From assembly GCA_003520455.1 (NCBI GenBank), contig DOUV01000040.1:1-23233 (forward strand): 23,233 bases of DNA. The letters run 5' to 3'. This DNA is from Chloroflexota bacterium (lineage in GTDB: Bacteria > Chloroflexota > Anaerolineae > Ardenticatenales > Ardenticatenaceae). The stretch's first letter is position 1; every line of letters begins with the position of its first letter. This document shows positions 1 through 6,776 of this stretch, one piece after another. A model generated the notes under the pieces. That model had not been told where the DNA came from and made no database searches. It was given only the letters and a program-made list of their open reading frames with translations. Made by a program: the position numbers and the translations under genes.

Positions 1-77
1 TCCGAAGTCTGGTTCGCAGCCGGTGCCCGCCGCTGTCACCGTCGTCGGAGCGCGCTTTGGACAAGTACGGTCCCTAC

Positions 78-94
78 CAGACTTCGGAAGTCTG
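78..94. repeat. 8-bp palindrome downstream of the first gene, with partial copy at window start
   Basis: CAGACTTC-G-GAAGTCTG is a perfect dyad with a single central base (78-85 and 87-94). The first 12 bases of the window (TCCGAAGTCTGG) are the exact reverse complement of 77-88, so a second copy of the dyad probably straddles the left window edge. The dyad starts 17 bases past the stop codon of the minus-strand gene at 112-504. It could be a terminator-like hairpin (the central loop is too tight for all pairs to form) or a repeated protein-binding site. No T-tract follows on the minus strand. Confidence 0.45.
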
Positions 95-111
95 AGTCCT
101 TGACCGCCGTG

Positions 112-504
112 CTAGCGGATGGTGTTGTAGAACTCGACCTGCCAGCGCCACTCCTTTTTGTCTGCCGCGTGCCACCAGGACTTGAGAGTGCCGACCTCGC
201 CACCCGGCAACAGCACCAGGAGCCCCAACTCCGCCTCGGTGGGCCAGATATCCTGGCGCGTAATGCGCTCCCCCTCCTGTCGCAGCCGGCAGATCGGTGT
301 AGCGTCTGTTTGCTTCAAATCTGTTCCGTAGGCCAGGCGCTGGCCCTGGTGGTCGGAGACTTCCACGGTGATGACCTCGGCAGGTGCGTGGAAGAGGAGT
401 GTCTTCGTGGGGGCGATCAACCCCCGCGCCAGCAGCAGGCCGGTGGCGGCCGCTTGCGGATACCAGACCTCCCAGTACTGGTGGAGTTCCCTGTTCTCAC
501 TCAT
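112..504 (-). CDS. conserved hypothetical protein (130 aa)
   Basis: I do not recognise the family. The open frame extends to 630, but the start is placed at ATG 502-504 (protein begins MSENRELHQYWEVWYP) because AAGGAG stands 7 bases before it on the minus strand; residues from the upstream part look non-coding. The product is soluble, with no membrane segment or signal peptide, and rich in Trp and Leu. It has a compact WEVWYP motif near the N-terminus and a C-terminal KSWWHAADKKEWRWQVEFYN stretch that reads like a beta-rich domain. The gene is transcribed away from the CoA-transferase gene, with 247 bases between the two starts. No functional inference is justified beyond its adjacency to acyl-CoA genes. 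Confidence 0.7.
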   Translation of the reverse strand: MSENRELHQYWEVWYPQAAATGLLLARGLIAPTKTLLFHAPAEVITVEVSDHQGQRLAYGTDLKQTDATPICRLRQEGERITRQDIWPTEAELGLLVLLPGGEVGTLKSWWHAADKKEWRWQVEFYNTIR

Positions 505-659
505 CGCAGGCTCCTTTCCATCGTAGAAGAGGGCGGCTGCAGGAACGATGCCAGCAAAGACGCGAGCGCGACGGCGCGTCTTGACCGTCTGGGCATCTTG
601 GTAAACAATGTGCCTGTCCGACCTGTTCAACTGGCCACTCCTGTCCCGTCAAGTCTGAA

Positions 660-705
660 GTGATGGGTTCGGGCACGTGCGGCGGTGCGTGCCCGAACCC
701 ATCAC
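660..705. terminator. 18-bp perfect hairpin, terminator-like
   Basis: GTGATGGGTTCGGGCACG (660-677) pairs perfectly with 688-705 around a 10-base loop. No T-run follows on the plus strand. It lies between two divergent genes, so neither visible gene would use it as its terminator. It may protect the CoA-transferase promoter from read-through, belong to an unseen RNA, or be the remnant of a lost gene. Confidence 0.45.
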
Positions 706-751
706 AACGGGGTTGATACAACACTAGATTGATCTATCAGAGGCAGATCAC

Positions 752-1945
752 ATGCCCGGAGCCCTCTCGGATCTACTGGTCATTGACCTGACACGCGTGC
801 TGGCGGGCCCCTACGGTACGATGATCCTGGGAGACTTTGGGGCCCGGATCGTCAAGATCGAGCAGCCCGGACGAGGCGACGATACCCGCCAGTGGGGGCC
901 GCCGTTCACCTCTAGCGGCGAGAGCGCCTACTTCCTCTGTGTCAACCGCAACAAGCAGAGTCTGACTCTCAACCTCAAGGCCGAGGCCGGCCGTGAGATC
1001 CTTCGCGACCTGGTGCGCCAGGCTGATGTGCTGGTCGAGAATTTCAAGGTTGGCACCATAACGAGCCTCGGCCTGGGCTATGAATCGCTGCGTGCGCTCA
1101 ACCCCGGTCTCATTTATTGCGCGATCACCGGCTACGGCCAAAGTGGTCCCTACCGCAAGCGTCCCGGCTACGACACGGTGATCGAGGCACAGGGTGGGAT
1201 TATGAGCATCACCGGACCGCCGGAGGGTGAGCCCTTCAAGGTGGGTGTGGCCATCGTGGATATCACGGCTGGTCTCTACGCGACTACCTCGATCCTGGCA
1301 GCGCTCCACCATCGCGAGCGCACCGGCGAGGGTCAATTCATCGATATCGCCCTCTTCGACACCCAGTTGGGTTGGCTGGCCAACGTCGCCAGTGCCTATC
1401 TTGTCTCCGGCGAGCCGCCAGCCCGCTACGGGAACGCCCATGCGACCATCGTGCCCTATCAGACTGTGCGAACTTGCGATGGCTGGCTGATGCTGGCCGT
1501 GGGCAACGACAGCCAGTTTGCGGCCCTCTCTCGAGTGCTCGACCATCCCGAGTGGGCGGCGGATGAGCACTTCGCGACCAACCCGGCCAGGGTGGCCAAT
1601 CGTGAGACGCTCATCCCGCAGCTCGAGGCGATTTTCCGCACACGCCCGACCCAGGAGTGGATCGAAGCGATCCTGGACGCGGGCGTCCCGTGCGGCCCGG
1701 TGAACGATATCCCGACCGCGCTGGCCAACCCTCAGGCTGAGGCGCGCCAGATGGTCCAAATGGTCGAACACCCGGTGGGTGGCCCGGTGCGCCTGGTTGG
1801 CCCTGTGCCCAAGCTCAGCACTACCCCCGCGACGATAACCACCGCGCCGCCCATGCTGGGTGAGCACACGTCGATGGTGCTGCGCGATTTGCTTGGCTAC
1901 GACGAGGCGCGCATCGCGGCGCTTCGCGCCGCGGGTGTAATCTAA
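752..1945 (+). CDS. class III (CaiB/BaiF family) CoA-transferase
   Basis: The 397-residue product has the usual length for the formyl-CoA transferase/CaiB/BaiF family, which moves CoA between acyl-CoA thioesters and free carboxylic acids through an aspartyl-CoA anhydride. The N-terminal family block reads DLTRVLAGPYGTMILGDFGA (12-31) followed by VKIEQPGRGDDTR (34-46). The expected catalytic aspartate is D170 in KVGVAIVDITAGLYA, at the position of Asp169 of formyl-CoA transferase. GYGQSGPYRKRPGYD (127-141) and the RTGEGQFIDIALFD segment are also typical. The start is ATG 752, preceded by AGAGG at about 739-743. An acyl-CoA dehydrogenase begins 104 bases downstream on the same strand, so the pair probably activates and oxidises one acid. 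The substrate cannot be read from sequence; a glutarate/succinyl-CoA type is one possibility because such transferases often accompany glutaryl-CoA dehydrogenases. Confidence 0.93.
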   Translation: MPGALSDLLVIDLTRVLAGPYGTMILGDFGARIVKIEQPGRGDDTRQWGPPFTSSGESAYFLCVNRNKQSLTLNLKAEAGREILRDLVRQADVLVENFKVGTITSLGLGYESLRALNPGLIYCAITGYGQSGPYRKRPGYDTVIEAQGGIMSITGPPEGEPFKVGVAIVDITAGLYATTSILAALHHRERTGEGQFIDIALFDTQLGWLANVASAYLVSGEPPARYGNAHATIVPYQTVRTCDGWLMLAVGNDSQFAALSRVLDHPEWAADEHFATNPARVANRETLIPQLEAIFRTRPTQEWIEAILDAGVPCGPVNDIPTALANPQAEARQMVQMVEHPVGGPVRLVGPVPKLSTTPATITTAPPMLGEHTSMVLRDLLGYDEARIAALRAAGVI

Positions 1946-2049
1946 TCGTTTCTTGTCTGTGCCATGCGGTTTCAAACTTCACGTTCCGGCAGTCCGGTTC
2001 AACCTCCAGGTGAGAGGGAGTGAGAAAGACTCAAAAAGGAGTAGTGGTT

Positions 2050-3204
2050 ATGGATTTTAGTCTCACTGAAGAGCAACGCATGATTCAAGAGGCGGTCCGC
2101 GAGTTCGCGCACGAGCAGATTTTGCCGTATGCTCGTGAGTGGGACCGCCAGGGCCGGTTCCCTCGCGAACTGCTTTACAGCATGGGCGAACTGGGCTTCC
2201 TGGGAGTGCCCGTTCCCGAGCAGTATGGCGGTGCCGGTCTTGACTACATTTCGGAGGCGATTGTCTTTGAGGAGGTAGGCTACGCCGATTCCAGCGTCCG
2301 GACGACACTCTCGGTCCAGATGTCGCTAGTCGAGTTGACCATTCTGAAGTGGGGCACCGAGGAGCAGAAGCGGCGCTATCTGCCCAAGCTCTGCTCAGGG
2401 GAATGGATCGGCTGCTTCGGCCTGACCGAGCCGGGCGCGGGCTCGGATGCGGGAAACATTGCCACGACGGCCAAACGCGAGGGTGACGAGTGGGTGTTGA
2501 ACGGCCAAAAGGTCTGGATCAGCAACGGCACCTGGGCCAACCTGGCGATCATCTTTGCCCAGACGCGGCCCGGCTCGAAGCAGGAGGGGATGGTCACCTT
2601 TCTGGTTGAGACGGATACGCCCGGGTTCTCCAGTCAGAAGATGGTCGGCAAACTCGGCCTGCGTGCCAGCGATACGGGCGAACTCTTCCTGGCGAACGTG
2701 CGCGTGCCCGACTCGGCCCGGCTGGGCGAGGTGGGGCAGGGCTTCCGAATCGCCATGAGCGCCCTCGACAACGGGCGCTACGGTGTGGCGAGCGGCTGTG
2801 TCGGCATCGCCCAGCACGCCCTCGACGCCAGCGTGCGCTATGCCAAAGAGCGCCACGCCTTCGGACGGCCCATTGCAGGGTTCCAACTCGTCCAGGAGAT
2901 GCTGGCCGACATGCAGGTCGAGACCGATGCGGCCCGGCTGCTGGTCTATCGCGCCGGGTGGGTCAAGAACCAGGGTGAGCGCAGCACGATTCCAGTATCG
3001 ATCGCCAAGTACTATGCGGCCGAGATCGCCAAACGGGCGGCCGACTTGGCGATCCAGGTCCATGGCGGCTATGGATACTCGGACGAGTACGTTCCCGAGC
3101 GCCTCTGGCGCGACGGTCGAGTTGCGAGTCTCTACGAGGGCACCAGCCAGATTCAAAAGCTGATCATTGGCCGTTGGCTGACAGGTATCTCGGCGTTTGA
3201 GTAG
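2050..3204 (+). CDS. acyl-CoA dehydrogenase (FAD flavoprotein)
   Basis: The 384-residue product is a standard-length acyl-CoA dehydrogenase, introducing a trans double bond at C2-C3 of an acyl-CoA and passing electrons to ETF. It starts MDFSLTEEQRMIQEAVREFA; the FAD/substrate signature CFGLTEPGAGSDAGN lies at 122-136. The C-terminal helix carries QVHGGYGYSDEYVPERLWRD (336-355) and YEGTSQIQKL (362-371), where E363 is the expected catalytic base in the short/medium-chain position. An upstream in-frame GTG at 2020 exists, but ATG 2050 is chosen because AAGGAG (2036-2041) stands 8 bases before it and homologues start with this sequence. The gene follows the CoA-transferase and precedes an MFS transporter; chain-length specificity is unknown. 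The catalytic motif YEGTSQIQ resembles butyryl-CoA-type enzymes more than glutaryl-CoA dehydrogenase. Confidence 0.95.
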   Translation: MDFSLTEEQRMIQEAVREFAHEQILPYAREWDRQGRFPRELLYSMGELGFLGVPVPEQYGGAGLDYISEAIVFEEVGYADSSVRTTLSVQMSLVELTILKWGTEEQKRRYLPKLCSGEWIGCFGLTEPGAGSDAGNIATTAKREGDEWVLNGQKVWISNGTWANLAIIFAQTRPGSKQEGMVTFLVETDTPGFSSQKMVGKLGLRASDTGELFLANVRVPDSARLGEVGQGFRIAMSALDNGRYGVASGCVGIAQHALDASVRYAKERHAFGRPIAGFQLVQEMLADMQVETDAARLLVYRAGWVKNQGERSTIPVSIAKYYAAEIAKRAADLAIQVHGGYGYSDEYVPERLWRDGRVASLYEGTSQIQKLIIGRWLTGISAFE

Positions 3205-3279
3205 TCGCTTTTGAGTCGGCACCCAGCCTCGTTGGGTCGCCGCCGGCGGGATGTTCCTGGCTGAAGGATTCTGATCACG

Positions 3280-4587
3280 ATGCGCATGCCCTGGCGCAAG
3301 ACTTTTCTACTGGGACTCGGCTTCTTCGGCATCTCACTGCTCTGGCCGCTCTACGACAGCTACGTGCCGATCTTTCTGCGCGCTTTCGGCCTGTCCAACG
3401 TGGTTGTCGGCTTCCTGATGACGCTCGACAACTACGCCAACCTCTTTATTCAGCCATGGGTGGGGCAGCGATCCGACCGGACGCGCACGCGCTGGGGGCG
3501 GCGGTACCCCTACATTCTCCTCGGCGCTCCGATTGCAGCCGTGGGGGGCATGTTGATTCCACTCGCCGCGAGGCACGCGCTCCCGCTTCTGGTCGGGGCG
3601 ATGGTGGTCATGAACGTTGCGATGGCCCTCTTTCGCTCGCCGACTGTGGCCCTGCTGGGCGACGTCTTCCCATCGGCGCTGCGCTCGCGAGCCAATGGTG
3701 TGATTAACTTCATGGGGTTGCTGGCGGGTGTGATTGCGTTCCTGGGGGGCGGGGCGCTCTACAGGATGAACCCCGCCTATCCATTCTGGGCGGCCGCGTT
3801 GATGATGCTCGGGGTGCTTAGCCTGCTGATTGCCTTTGTCCGCGAGCGGGCTCAACTCCGTCCAGAGGCCACCCCGCCCAGCGCGGGGCCGCAACCCGGG
3901 GTGGTCGCGACGCTGCGAGCCCTCGTCGCCAACCCCGACCGCAGCGCGCTCCTGATTCTCAGTGCCTTGCTCGCCTGGTCGATCGGGTTCACGGCGATCC
4001 AGGCCTTCTTCACGCTCTATGGAAAGCAGGAACTGGGGTTGAATGAGAGCACCGCCTCGCAACTCCTCAGTTTCTACCCGCTGGCGGGGCTGATCTTTGC
4101 TATCCCCGGCGGTTACCTTGGCACCTACCTCGGCCGGCGGCGGACAATGCTCCTGTGCCTGATGGTCCTCGGTGGGCTTCTGATCGCATTTCTGTTCATC
4201 TCGCCCACGGCGCTGAGTGAGGCCCAGACCTTCAACCTCCTCACGCCGGCCACCTGGTTTGCGTCGCCCACGATACGGCTCCTGATTCTGATGCTGATGG
4301 GCGCGGGTGCGGCCTTAACGGTGATCACGGTGAACGTGCTGCCGATGCTATTCGACGCTGTGCCGGGGGGGCAGATAGGGAGCTACACCGGGCTGTACTA
4401 TCTCTTCGGCTCCCTGGCTTCGATCATGGGGCCGCCGCTGGGTGGTCTGGCCGTCGATTTGACCGGCTCCTATCGGACCATCTTTGTCTTCGCGCCGCTC
4501 TTCGTTTTCACCGGCTTGCTTCTGATGTGGCGAGTGCGCGGGGGGGAGGCGCGGCCGGCCGCCGCTGAGATTCCAGCTCTCGCCTGA
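3280..4587 (+). CDS. MFS transporter, GPH/SLC45 sugar-cation symporter-like
   Basis: The 435-residue product has about twelve hydrophobic segments with a longer hydrophilic loop near 190-210, as in the major facilitator superfamily. The cytoplasmic loop 2-3 motif GQRSDRTRTRWGRRYPYIL (62-80) matches the RTRWGRRRPFIL-type signature of the GPH/SLC45 sucrose-proton symporter branch, and the start LGLGFFGISLLWPLYDSYVP also resembles it. The second half repeats the motif in degenerate form (GGYLGTYLGRRRTML). Substrate is unknown; sugar, glycoside or organic acid are all possible. ATG 3280 is preceded by AAGGA 11 bases upstream; ATG 3286 is an alternative. The gene lies 75 bases after the acyl-CoA dehydrogenase and may be co-transcribed with it. 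Confidence 0.88.
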   Translation: MRMPWRKTFLLGLGFFGISLLWPLYDSYVPIFLRAFGLSNVVVGFLMTLDNYANLFIQPWVGQRSDRTRTRWGRRYPYILLGAPIAAVGGMLIPLAARHALPLLVGAMVVMNVAMALFRSPTVALLGDVFPSALRSRANGVINFMGLLAGVIAFLGGGALYRMNPAYPFWAAALMMLGVLSLLIAFVRERAQLRPEATPPSAGPQPGVVATLRALVANPDRSALLILSALLAWSIGFTAIQAFFTLYGKQELGLNESTASQLLSFYPLAGLIFAIPGGYLGTYLGRRRTMLLCLMVLGGLLIAFLFISPTALSEAQTFNLLTPATWFASPTIRLLILMLMGAGAALTVITVNVLPMLFDAVPGGQIGSYTGLYYLFGSLASIMGPPLGGLAVDLTGSYRTIFVFAPLFVFTGLLLMWRVRGGEARPAAAEIPALA

Positions 4588-4717
4588 ACCGGGGCGGGTT
4601 CCTTGCGCCTCCGGTGCTCCGGAGTAGAATGAGGGCAAGGTTGAGGCCGCGGCTCTCTCCGGGTCTTGACCTCAACGTGAACCTCGCCTGATCGTCTTCG
4701 GGAGGATGGTACGTCTG

Positions 4718-5002
4718 ATGGGATCGCTCTCGACGTGGGCCGCGCTGGCAACCGTGTTGCTGGCGCTGGAATGTTTCGTGGTGATGCTGGTGGTGGGTGC
4801 CCTGGTGTTTGGCCTCAAGTTTGGGATGGACTGGGTGCTCCGAAACACAGTGGCCGGTTTCCGGATCGCGAACGACTACTTCGCGCGGGGGAAGGCCCTC
4901 CTGGAGCGGTATGAGGCGCGGATCGCAGCGCCGGTCGTTCGAGCGCGGGCAGCCTGGTATGGCCTACAGCGTGCACGCCGCGCGCTGACCCACGAAAAGT
5001 GA
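4718..5002 (+). CDS. small single-pass membrane protein (hypothetical)
   Basis: Unrecognised protein of 94 residues. An N-terminal hydrophobic stretch (about residues 9-34, LATVLLALECFVVMLVVGALVFGL in part) should form one membrane helix. It is followed by an amphipathic, Arg/Ala-rich helix (LLERYEARIAAPVVRARAAWYG) probably in the cytoplasm. ATG 4706 is in frame but directly abuts GGAGG (4701-4705). ATG 4718 lies 12 bases from that motif and is preferred, though the spacing is long and the choice is not secure. It is the first of three tightly spaced genes for small membrane proteins (4718-5512), which suggests one operon and possibly one complex. No catalytic motif is visible. Confidence 0.65.
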   Translation: MGSLSTWAALATVLLALECFVVMLVVGALVFGLKFGMDWVLRNTVAGFRIANDYFARGKALLERYEARIAAPVVRARAAWYGLQRARRALTHEK

Positions 5003-5009
5003 GTTCTTC

Positions 5010-5267
5010 ATGAGCCTCCAGACCTTCATTCTTGCCCTATCGTGGTTTGCGCTCGTCTTCTTCGCCGTCGGCGGTCTCCTCCTAATCCTGGCACAGAGCC
5101 TGCTTCCCGCTGCCCAGGAAGCGATCAAGGCACACCCACCCCACGGACCGGAGTGGGCTCGACGCGTGTGGTATCAGCGAGTGCGCGGGTACTCCGTGCT
5201 GTTGATCGTCGCGGCGGCCGCCGGATTGTTAGCGTTTCTTGTTGCGTTTGTCTCGCACGCGGTTTGA
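5010..5267 (+). CDS. small two-pass membrane protein (hypothetical)
   Basis: An 85-residue product with two predicted membrane helices (about residues 5-33 and 60-83). They flank a short charged loop, HPPHGPEWARRVWYQRVRGYS. It starts at ATG 5010, only 7 bases after the stop of the preceding small membrane gene and 17 bases before the next, so the three are very likely translated from one transcript. No family is recognised. The paired hydrophobic helices and short polar hinge suggest a helper or anchoring subunit, but that is an inference from size only. Confidence 0.65.
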   Translation: MSLQTFILALSWFALVFFAVGGLLLILAQSLLPAAQEAIKAHPPHGPEWARRVWYQRVRGYSVLLIVAAAAGLLAFLVAFVSHAV

Positions 5268-5284
5268 AGGAAGGAGCCACTCGG

Positions 5285-5512
5285 ATGAATTTACAGTACC
5301 GCCAGCAGATTGCGCTCATTGGCGCCCTGGTCGGTGCGGCGCTTGGCGCGTTGGGGGCGTTAATCTACCTGGATTACTTCTCGGAGCAGCAGGCCTCGGC
5401 CGGGCAGGCGGCGCGGCTGGGGTTCGGCGACATGGCCCGTCTGGCAACCGCCACTTTTGCCCTGGTGCGTCAGATCAGCGAGATCGGCCGGAAGGATGGG
5501 AAGTCCGCGTAA
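5285..5512 (+). CDS. small single-pass membrane protein (hypothetical)
   Basis: A 75-residue product beginning MNLQYRQQIALIGALVGAALG. Residues about 9-30 form a Gly/Ala-rich membrane helix with small-residue spacing typical of tightly packed helices (GALVGAALGALGALIYLDYF). The rest is a short soluble tail (FGDMARLATATFALVRQISEIGRK) that may form an amphipathic helix. GGAAGGAG sits 7 bases before ATG 5285, a strong ribosome binding site; the longer open frame from 5042 runs antiphase through the previous gene and is rejected. Last of three small membrane genes and followed 23 bases later by a perfect hairpin that probably ends the transcript. Function unknown. Confidence 0.65.
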   Translation: MNLQYRQQIALIGALVGAALGALGALIYLDYFSEQQASAGQAARLGFGDMARLATATFALVRQISEIGRKDGKSA

Positions 5513-5535
5513 GCGCGGGAATCGGTGATCTGGGC

Positions 5536-5573
5536 GGGGGCAACCACAGTTCGGCGCACCTGTGGTTGCCCCC
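5536..5573 (+). terminator. 14-bp perfect hairpin ending the small-membrane-protein operon
   Basis: GGGGGCAACCACAG (5536-5549) pairs exactly with 5560-5573 around a 10-base loop, 23 bases after the last small membrane gene. No T-run follows, so it is either a T-less intrinsic terminator or an RNA-stabilising 3' hairpin. Confidence 0.6.
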
Positions 5574-5800
5574 GCGCGTTGGTGCCCTTCGAGTACTGTC
5601 GACGCGGAGGCGGCTCGATGAGAGCCGCGAACGCTCGCTGTGGGGGAGAGGGCGTTCTCGTGATAAGTGGGAGGGCTTGAGATTCATTCCCTTCTCTCGA
5701 CCCCCGGTGTCAGTCATAGTCGGATTGGAGCTTGATCAGAGCCGTTGCCCTGTGCGCGCTCGACTCAACTTTACAATCAAAGGTCAGGGATGCACCGGCA

Positions 5801-5832
5801 TTAGCATGCGCTAACAGCTTTGTCTGTTTAGC
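5801..5832. promoter_or_regulatory. overlapping GCTAA dyads upstream of the suf promoter
   Basis: TTAGC-ATGC-GCTAA (5801-5814) is a perfect dyad. Its right half also belongs to GCTAACAG-N6-CTGTTTAGC (5810-5832), a dyad perfect except for one bulged base. Two alternative hairpins or two adjacent binding sites sharing an arm lie about 45 bases upstream of the -35 box. Function inferred only from position. Confidence 0.35.
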
Positions 5833-5848
5833 GCTGGCTTGTTTGGTT

Positions 5849-5867
5849 GGAGTGACTCTGGAGTGAC
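5849..5867 (+). promoter_or_regulatory. tandem GGAGTGAC repeat upstream of the suf -35 box
   Basis: GGAGTGAC occurs at 5849-5856 and again at 5860-5867. This is an 11-base period, about one helical turn, ending 10 bases before the -35 hexamer. The arrangement is typical of a site for an activator that binds as a head-to-tail dimer on one DNA face. The protein is not identified. Confidence 0.4.
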
Positions 5868-5876
5868 AGGGCTTAT

Positions 5877-5906
5877 CTTGACAGGATTGGTCAAGAATGT
5901 TACAAT
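5877..5906 (+). promoter_or_regulatory. sigma-70 promoter of the suf operon with overlapping IscR-like dyad
   Basis: TTGACA (5878-5883) and TACAAT (5901-5906) are separated by exactly 17 bases, which is near consensus and places transcription start around 5913, roughly 90 bases before sufC. CTTGAC-N7-GTCAAG (5877-5882 and 5890-5895) is a perfect dyad over the -35. The GAC-N7-GTC core and the right flank GTCAAGAAT agree with the type 1 IscR (Rrf2 family) consensus half GTCRRSTAT at eight of nine positions; the left flank and the centre agree less well. Repression by an Fe-S-sensing Rrf2 regulator is an inference, and no such regulator is in the window. Confidence 0.7.
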
Positions 5907-6002
5907 CCAACACGATCATAGCAAGCATACCATCCGTCTCTTCGCGATACAAGAGCGGGGGCAACAAACACCACCGATTGAGGGAGGTAAAGTAGACCGG
6001 CT

Positions 6003-6776
6003 ATGGAACAGGCGGTACTCGAAATCAAGAATCTGCATGTGAACGTAGAGAATCAGGAAATCCTGAAGGGGCTCGATCTCACGGTCAAGCAGGGAGAGAT
6101 CCATGCTTTGCTCGGTCCGAACGGTGCGGGGAAGAGCACTCTGGGCTATGCGATCACAGGCCATCCCAAATATGAGATCACCGGTGGGGAAGTGCTCCTC
6201 AACGGTGAGGACCTGCTTGAGATGGAGCCGGACGAGCGAGCGCGCAAGGGCCTCTTCCAGGCGTTTCAGTATCCGGTCTCGATCCCCGGTGTCACGGTTG
6301 CCAACTTCCTGCGTATGGCGATCAACAGTCGACGCAGCGAGGAAGAGGGCAAGATCAGTCCGGTGGAATTCCGCCGCTTGCTGATTAATAAGATGAATCA
6401 ACTCAATATTGATAAGAGTTTCGCGGGCCGCTACCTCAACGAGGGATTCTCTGGCGGCGAGAAGAAACGAGCCGAGATTCTTCAGTTGGCAGTCCTCGAG
6501 CCGAAGATTGCGATCCTCGATGAGACCGACTCGGGACTGGACATTGATGCGCTGCGCATCGTCTCCGACGGTGTGAAGCAACTCCTTGGTCCGCAGATGG
6601 GACTATTGGTCATCACCCACTACCAGCGCTTCCTGAACTATATTCGGCCGGACTACGTCCATATCATGGTGGACGGCCGGATCGTCGCGTCCGGCGGCCC
6701 GGAACTTGCCGAGCAAGTTGATGAGAAGGGATACGAGTGGGTCCGCGAGACCTTCAGTCAAAAGGAGGCTGCGTAA
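6003..6776 (+). CDS. sufC: SUF system ABC-type ATPase SufC
   Basis: SufC is the cytosolic ABC-type ATPase of the SufBCD Fe-S assembly scaffold; its ATP-driven dimerisation opens the SufB-SufD interface. The 257-residue product has the family's normal length. It shows Walker A GPNGAGKS (38-45), the signature FSGGEKKR (149-156) and Walker B with D-loop [12 protein letters not shown] (169-180). The EKKR form of the signature and the [10 protein letters not shown] stretch are characteristic of SufC rather than transporter ATPases, and there is no membrane partner nearby. ATG 6003 is the only plausible start since an in-frame TAA lies just upstream. Its best Shine-Dalgarno (GGAGG, 5983-5987) is 15 bases away, so initiation may be modest. 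First gene of the operon; its stop overlaps the sufB start (TAATG). Confidence 0.97.
   Translation: MEQAVLEIKNLHVNVENQEILKGLDLTVKQGEIHALLGPNGAGKSTLGYAITGHPKYEITGGEVLLNGEDLLEMEPDERARKGLFQAFQYPVSIPGVTVANFLRMAINSRRSEEEGKISPVEFRRLLINKMNQLNIDKSFAGRYLNEGFSGGEKKRAEILQLAVLEPKIAILDETDSGLDIDALRIVSDGVKQLLGPQMGLLVITHYQRFLNYIRPDYVHIMVDGRIVASGGPELAEQVDEKGYEWVRETFSQKEAA

Larger units (their letters stand above)
5513..6002 (+). other. 490-base gene-free region upstream of the suf operon
   Basis: No credible coding frame is seen. The left part holds the 14-bp hairpin at 5536-5573. The middle (5580-5800) shows nothing I can name. The right part (5801-6002) holds two overlapping dyads built on GCTAA, a tandem GGAGTGAC repeat, a consensus sigma-70 promoter with an overlapping dyad, and about 90 bases of untranslated leader before sufC, including a small CTCTT/AAGAG stem at 5938-5955. 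Confidence 0.7.

Noticed and set aside
100..663. 187-codon plus-strand frame opposite the first gene
   Set aside because: The minus-strand gene has a good ribosome binding site and protein-like composition; this frame runs across its whole length and into the upstream region without motifs.
713..740. TTGATA...TATCAG as promoter of the CoA-transferase gene
   Set aside because: Spacing 16 and four of six -10 matches, but the start point would fall on the ribosome binding site; too weak to list as a feature.
773..1975. 400-codon minus-strand frame opposite the CoA-transferase
   Set aside because: Shadow of a gene with clear family motifs; the translation is Arg/His/Gly-rich without domain features.
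3334..4062. 242-codon minus-strand frame opposite the MFS gene
   Set aside because: Antisense shadow; product is low-complexity, charged, and has no ribosome binding site.
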